Shown here: piece by piece, positions 5,853 to 7,418 of the stretch
Position numbering within the stretch: the first letter of the stretch is position 1
Layout of the letters: each line of letters begins with the position of its first letter
Source of the DNA: an uncultured Alphaproteobacteria bacterium
GTDB lineage: Bacteria; Pseudomonadota; Alphaproteobacteria; Rickettsiales; UBA1997
NCBI GenBank assembly: GCA_903837365.1
Contig: CAILUF010000010.1
Location: 1-7,418, forward strand
DNA: 7,418 nucleotides
Direction of reading: 5' to 3'
Program-made: the position numbers and the translations under genes
The notes under the pieces: model-generated
The model's input: only the letters and a program-made list of their open reading frames with translations
Told to the model about the DNA's origin: nothing
The model's database searches: none

Positions 5853-7100
5853 ATGGAAATAAATAAATTTATTGAAGAGATTAAAGATTATTATTTGCAA
5901 TCCAGTGACTTTAATGGTTTTCCAGTCAGAGATATTAAGGAAAAATATAAGATAAAAATTGATGAATTGCGAAAAATTCTTTTACCATTAATCAATGATG
6001 AAAAAGTTTCTTTAGCCTTCTCAAATAATCCTTACATAAAACAATTTCCCGATCTAGATATCGATAAGCAGATTCAAGCATTGGAAGGATCTGAGGTTGA
6101 AAACGCCTGCATTTATCCAGCTAAAAAATATTTATCCCAGATGGTTGACGGGAAAGTTTATGAAAATTGTCCATATACAAAAGAGTTAGCTTTTGGTGCC
6201 GCTCAAATCGACTTTAGAGCGTTTGATTTAACCATTTTAGAATCTTACATAAACGATCCTAGATACATTTATCAAGACGACTCAATAGGTGGCTATATTG
6301 ACATAAGTGATAAATATTCTTTAGATGAAATAACGCAATTACCAGAGCAAGATAAAATTGGTCTTCAGACCTTTGGATTCTGCCATGACGAAACTGGAAA
6401 GCGAGCGGTTGCTGTCTTGTTGAGATATTTAAAAAATCTTACTCCTAAGCATCAAATAATATGGAAGTCCAAAGAGTTAAATAGCTCATGTAAGCTTCAT
6501 CCAGATTATGCTCGCAGAGTAGCTGGAGATTGGGAAATGGGCGGAATTTCTATTTTTGATGCTATACTGGAAGAGTTTAAGCTGATAAACAAAATGTGTA
6601 AGGAAATAAATAAGCCATCTCTTTTTAAAAAAGATTTTAATGAAGAACGTCCGATTGAATTTTCATTTCTTATTAGAACGACAACAAAAGAGTTTAATAA
6701 TTTTATTCACACGCTTGATAAAATGATATCAGAAAACCTTAATGGGGATTTTTTTAAAGCTGATATTGAAAATGGCTATATTGAAAAAAAACACGAAGAC
6801 GGTACACCTAAAGGTTCAATTGCATTGCTAGAATCTTGGTTAAAGAAATTCTATATCATCAGCAAACCAGATTTACACAAAGAATTATTATCACCTTTTG
6901 CAGAAATCCGCAAAAAAAGAACTCAACCCGCACATAGCATTGTTCAAAATGAATTTAACCCAAATCTTATTGACGAGCAAAAAGATCTACTAACTAAAAC
7001 TTATAATAGCCTGTATATTTTACGCAAAATTTTTAACAAACATCCAAATTGCACTAACATTAATAGATATTTAATTGACCGTAAAATATGGATCAAATAA
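5853..7100 (+). CDS. Uncharacterised 415-residue protein with HEPN-like R-x4-H motif
   Basis: I do not recognise a named function. Residues 1-55 are helix-rich and look like a winged-helix fold (EEIKDYY..., DFNGFPVRDIKEKYKIKIDELRKIL). The middle part (about 80-310) is soluble mixed alpha/beta with conserved-looking segments such as FRAFDLTILE (121-130), NDPRYIY (134-140), LQTFGF (171-176), KLHPDYARR (214-222) and FNNFIHTLDKMIS (281-293). The C-terminal part (about 322-398) is helical and contains EIRKKRTQPAHS, with R356-x4-H361, the arrangement of HEPN-domain RNases, followed by another long helix. There is no signal peptide or membrane segment. No Walker motif is seen. The ATG at 5853 lacks a Shine-Dalgarno sequence but leaves a complete first helix. 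The gene stands alone between inverted repeats, next to tRNA-Ser. HEPN RNases are common in toxin-antitoxin and phage defence systems, so an RNA-cleaving role is a hypothesis; no antitoxin partner is visible. Confidence 0.75.
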   Translation: MEINKFIEEIKDYYLQSSDFNGFPVRDIKEKYKIKIDELRKILLPLINDEKVSLAFSNNPYIKQFPDLDIDKQIQALEGSEVENACIYPAKKYLSQMVDGKVYENCPYTKELAFGAAQIDFRAFDLTILESYINDPRYIYQDDSIGGYIDISDKYSLDEITQLPEQDKIGLQTFGFCHDETGKRAVAVLLRYLKNLTPKHQIIWKSKELNSSCKLHPDYARRVAGDWEMGGISIFDAILEEFKLINKMCKEINKPSLFKKDFNEERPIEFSFLIRTTTKEFNNFIHTLDKMISENLNGDFFKADIENGYIEKKHEDGTPKGSIALLESWLKKFYIISKPDLHKELLSPFAEIRKKRTQPAHSIVQNEFNPNLIDEQKDLLTKTYNSLYILRKIFNKHPNCTNINRYLIDRKIWIK

Positions 7101-7123
7101 CACTCTATTTTGGTAAATTTATT

Positions 7124-7239
7124 AGTTCGCAAAAATGGAGACTTGCCTCATCAAGATTTTTACTTCGAAATTTTTAGTACATCTGAAATGTTCTTCCAAC
7201 CCTTGTAAACACTGGCGGTGACAAAACGGAGAGGAGTTC
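7124..7239 (-). repeat. Right copy of the imperfect inverted repeat
   Basis: On the minus strand this carries the same ordered blocks as 5538-5642: TCTCCGTTTTG (7222-7232), ATGTAC (7177-7182), TTCGAA and TAAAA, AAGT-x-TCC, and TTTTGCGAACT ending at 7124. AGTTCGCAAAA appears twice on the plus strand here (7124-7134 and 7235-7245). The repeat starts 24 bp after the stop of the 415-residue gene. Confidence 0.65.
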
Positions 7240-7264
7240 GCAAAAGGGTAGCCTCGGACCGCCA
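7213..7264. other. Candidate structured RNA region
   Basis: A perfect 7-bp stem TGGCGGT (7213-7219)/ACCGCCA (7258-7264) encloses GAGG (7231-7234)/CCTC (7252-7255). A second helix ACCCTT (7199-7204)/AAGGGT (7244-7249) crosses the first, so the two form a pseudoknot or alternate. The terminator follows directly. It is not a tRNA: the T and anticodon arms are absent. It could be the 3' UTR of the upstream gene or a small RNA. Confidence 0.35.
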
Positions 7265-7285
7265 TTAAAAAAAGCCAGCCAAAAG
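7259..7285 (+). other. Possible att-like copy of the tRNA-Ser 3' end and downstream sequence
   Basis: CCGCCAT (7259-7265) followed after 8 bp by GCCAGCC (7274-7280) mirrors the tRNA 3' end, where CCGCCAT (5467-5473) is followed after 5 bp by GCCAGCC (5479-5485). GAGTTCG also precedes both (5447-5453; 7234-7240). This could be the right attachment site of an element of about 1.8 kb inserted at the tRNA 3' end. The matches are short and gapped, and no integrase is present. Confidence 0.35.
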
Positions 7286-7296
7286 CTGGTTTTTTT
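7268..7296. terminator. Intrinsic terminator, potentially bidirectional
   Basis: CCAGC (7275-7279)/GCTGG (7285-7289) with loop CAAAA is extended by a G-U pair and an A tract facing a T tract (7290-7296). It has a U run on the plus strand and, because of the A run at 7267-7273, also on the minus strand. It would end transcription of the 415-residue gene. Confidence 0.85.
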
Positions 7297-7298
7297 AG

Positions 7299-7418
7299 CG
7301 CTCGTGAGGGGGAGCAAATCCGCTTATAGGATTTGCGAATAATTTTATCTCAAAAATCCCATCGTTGCGTAAGCACGACTAGAAAAATAAATATTTTCTT
7401 AATATTAAATTTTTAGTT
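7299..7418. other. Gene-free right end with hairpins
   Basis: A GC-rich segment with a short GCTC/GAGC inverted repeat runs into a perfect 8-bp stem GCAAATCC (7314-7321)/GGATTTGC (7329-7336). A small hairpin near 7363-7377 has a GTAA loop. The rest is AT-rich. No ORF or RNA gene is supported. Confidence 0.5.

Noticed and set aside
7213..7264. tRNA gene ending in CCA
   Set aside because: It has a 7-bp acceptor-like stem but only 52 nt and no anticodon or T arm.
7122..7265. 47-codon minus-strand ORF beginning MAVRGYPFANSS
   Set aside because: It lies wholly within the repeat and structured region. The paired left repeat does not keep a matching frame, and there is no ribosome site. It was kept only as a note because its ATG is formed by the tRNA-like CCAT.

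Overview
The window is AT-rich and carries single-copy bacterial housekeeping genes. The proteins look proteobacterial, probably alphaproteobacterial and possibly a host-associated lineage such as Rickettsiales. That placement rests on protein character, strong AT bias and the absence of clear Shine-Dalgarno sequences; it is an inference, not an identification.

Positions 115-4190 form one leftward gene run: nusB, then an N-terminal-half carB, then lysA, then rimM. Spacing is tight: 52 bp between nusB and carB, a 4-bp ATGA overlap between carB and lysA, and 8 bp between lysA and rimM. It joins rRNA transcription and ribosome maturation (NusB, RimM) to carbamoyl-phosphate and lysine synthesis. 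The carB gene stops exactly at the boundary between the two CarB halves, and the second half is not in the window. LysA has an in-frame 12-bp minisatellite and an Ala where the family has a PLP-contacting Glu. A good leftward promoter candidate near position 100 probably serves a gene beyond the left edge. A secreted PAP2/class A acid phosphatase is divergently transcribed from nusB.

Positions 4983-5472 hold a tRNA-Ser(TGA) gene. Its 5' end, with flanking DNA, is present three times as a direct repeat of about 23 bp. The spaces between copies are filled by hairpin-forming sequence. This looks like palindromic elements inserted at the tRNA 5' end with duplication of the target, leaving the last copy intact.

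Positions 5473-7300 look like a small accessory cassette. One gene encodes an unrecognised 415-residue protein with a HEPN-like R-x4-H motif near its C terminus. Two imperfect inverted copies of a noncoding sequence of about 105 bp flank the gene. The right end resembles the tRNA 3' end and its downstream sequence, then runs into an intrinsic terminator. No integrase or transposase is visible. A HEPN-type RNase candidate beside a remodelled tRNA gene is the most likely place for an undescribed system, but nothing in the sequence proves a defence or toxin role. The last 120 bp contain only hairpins and AT-rich DNA.
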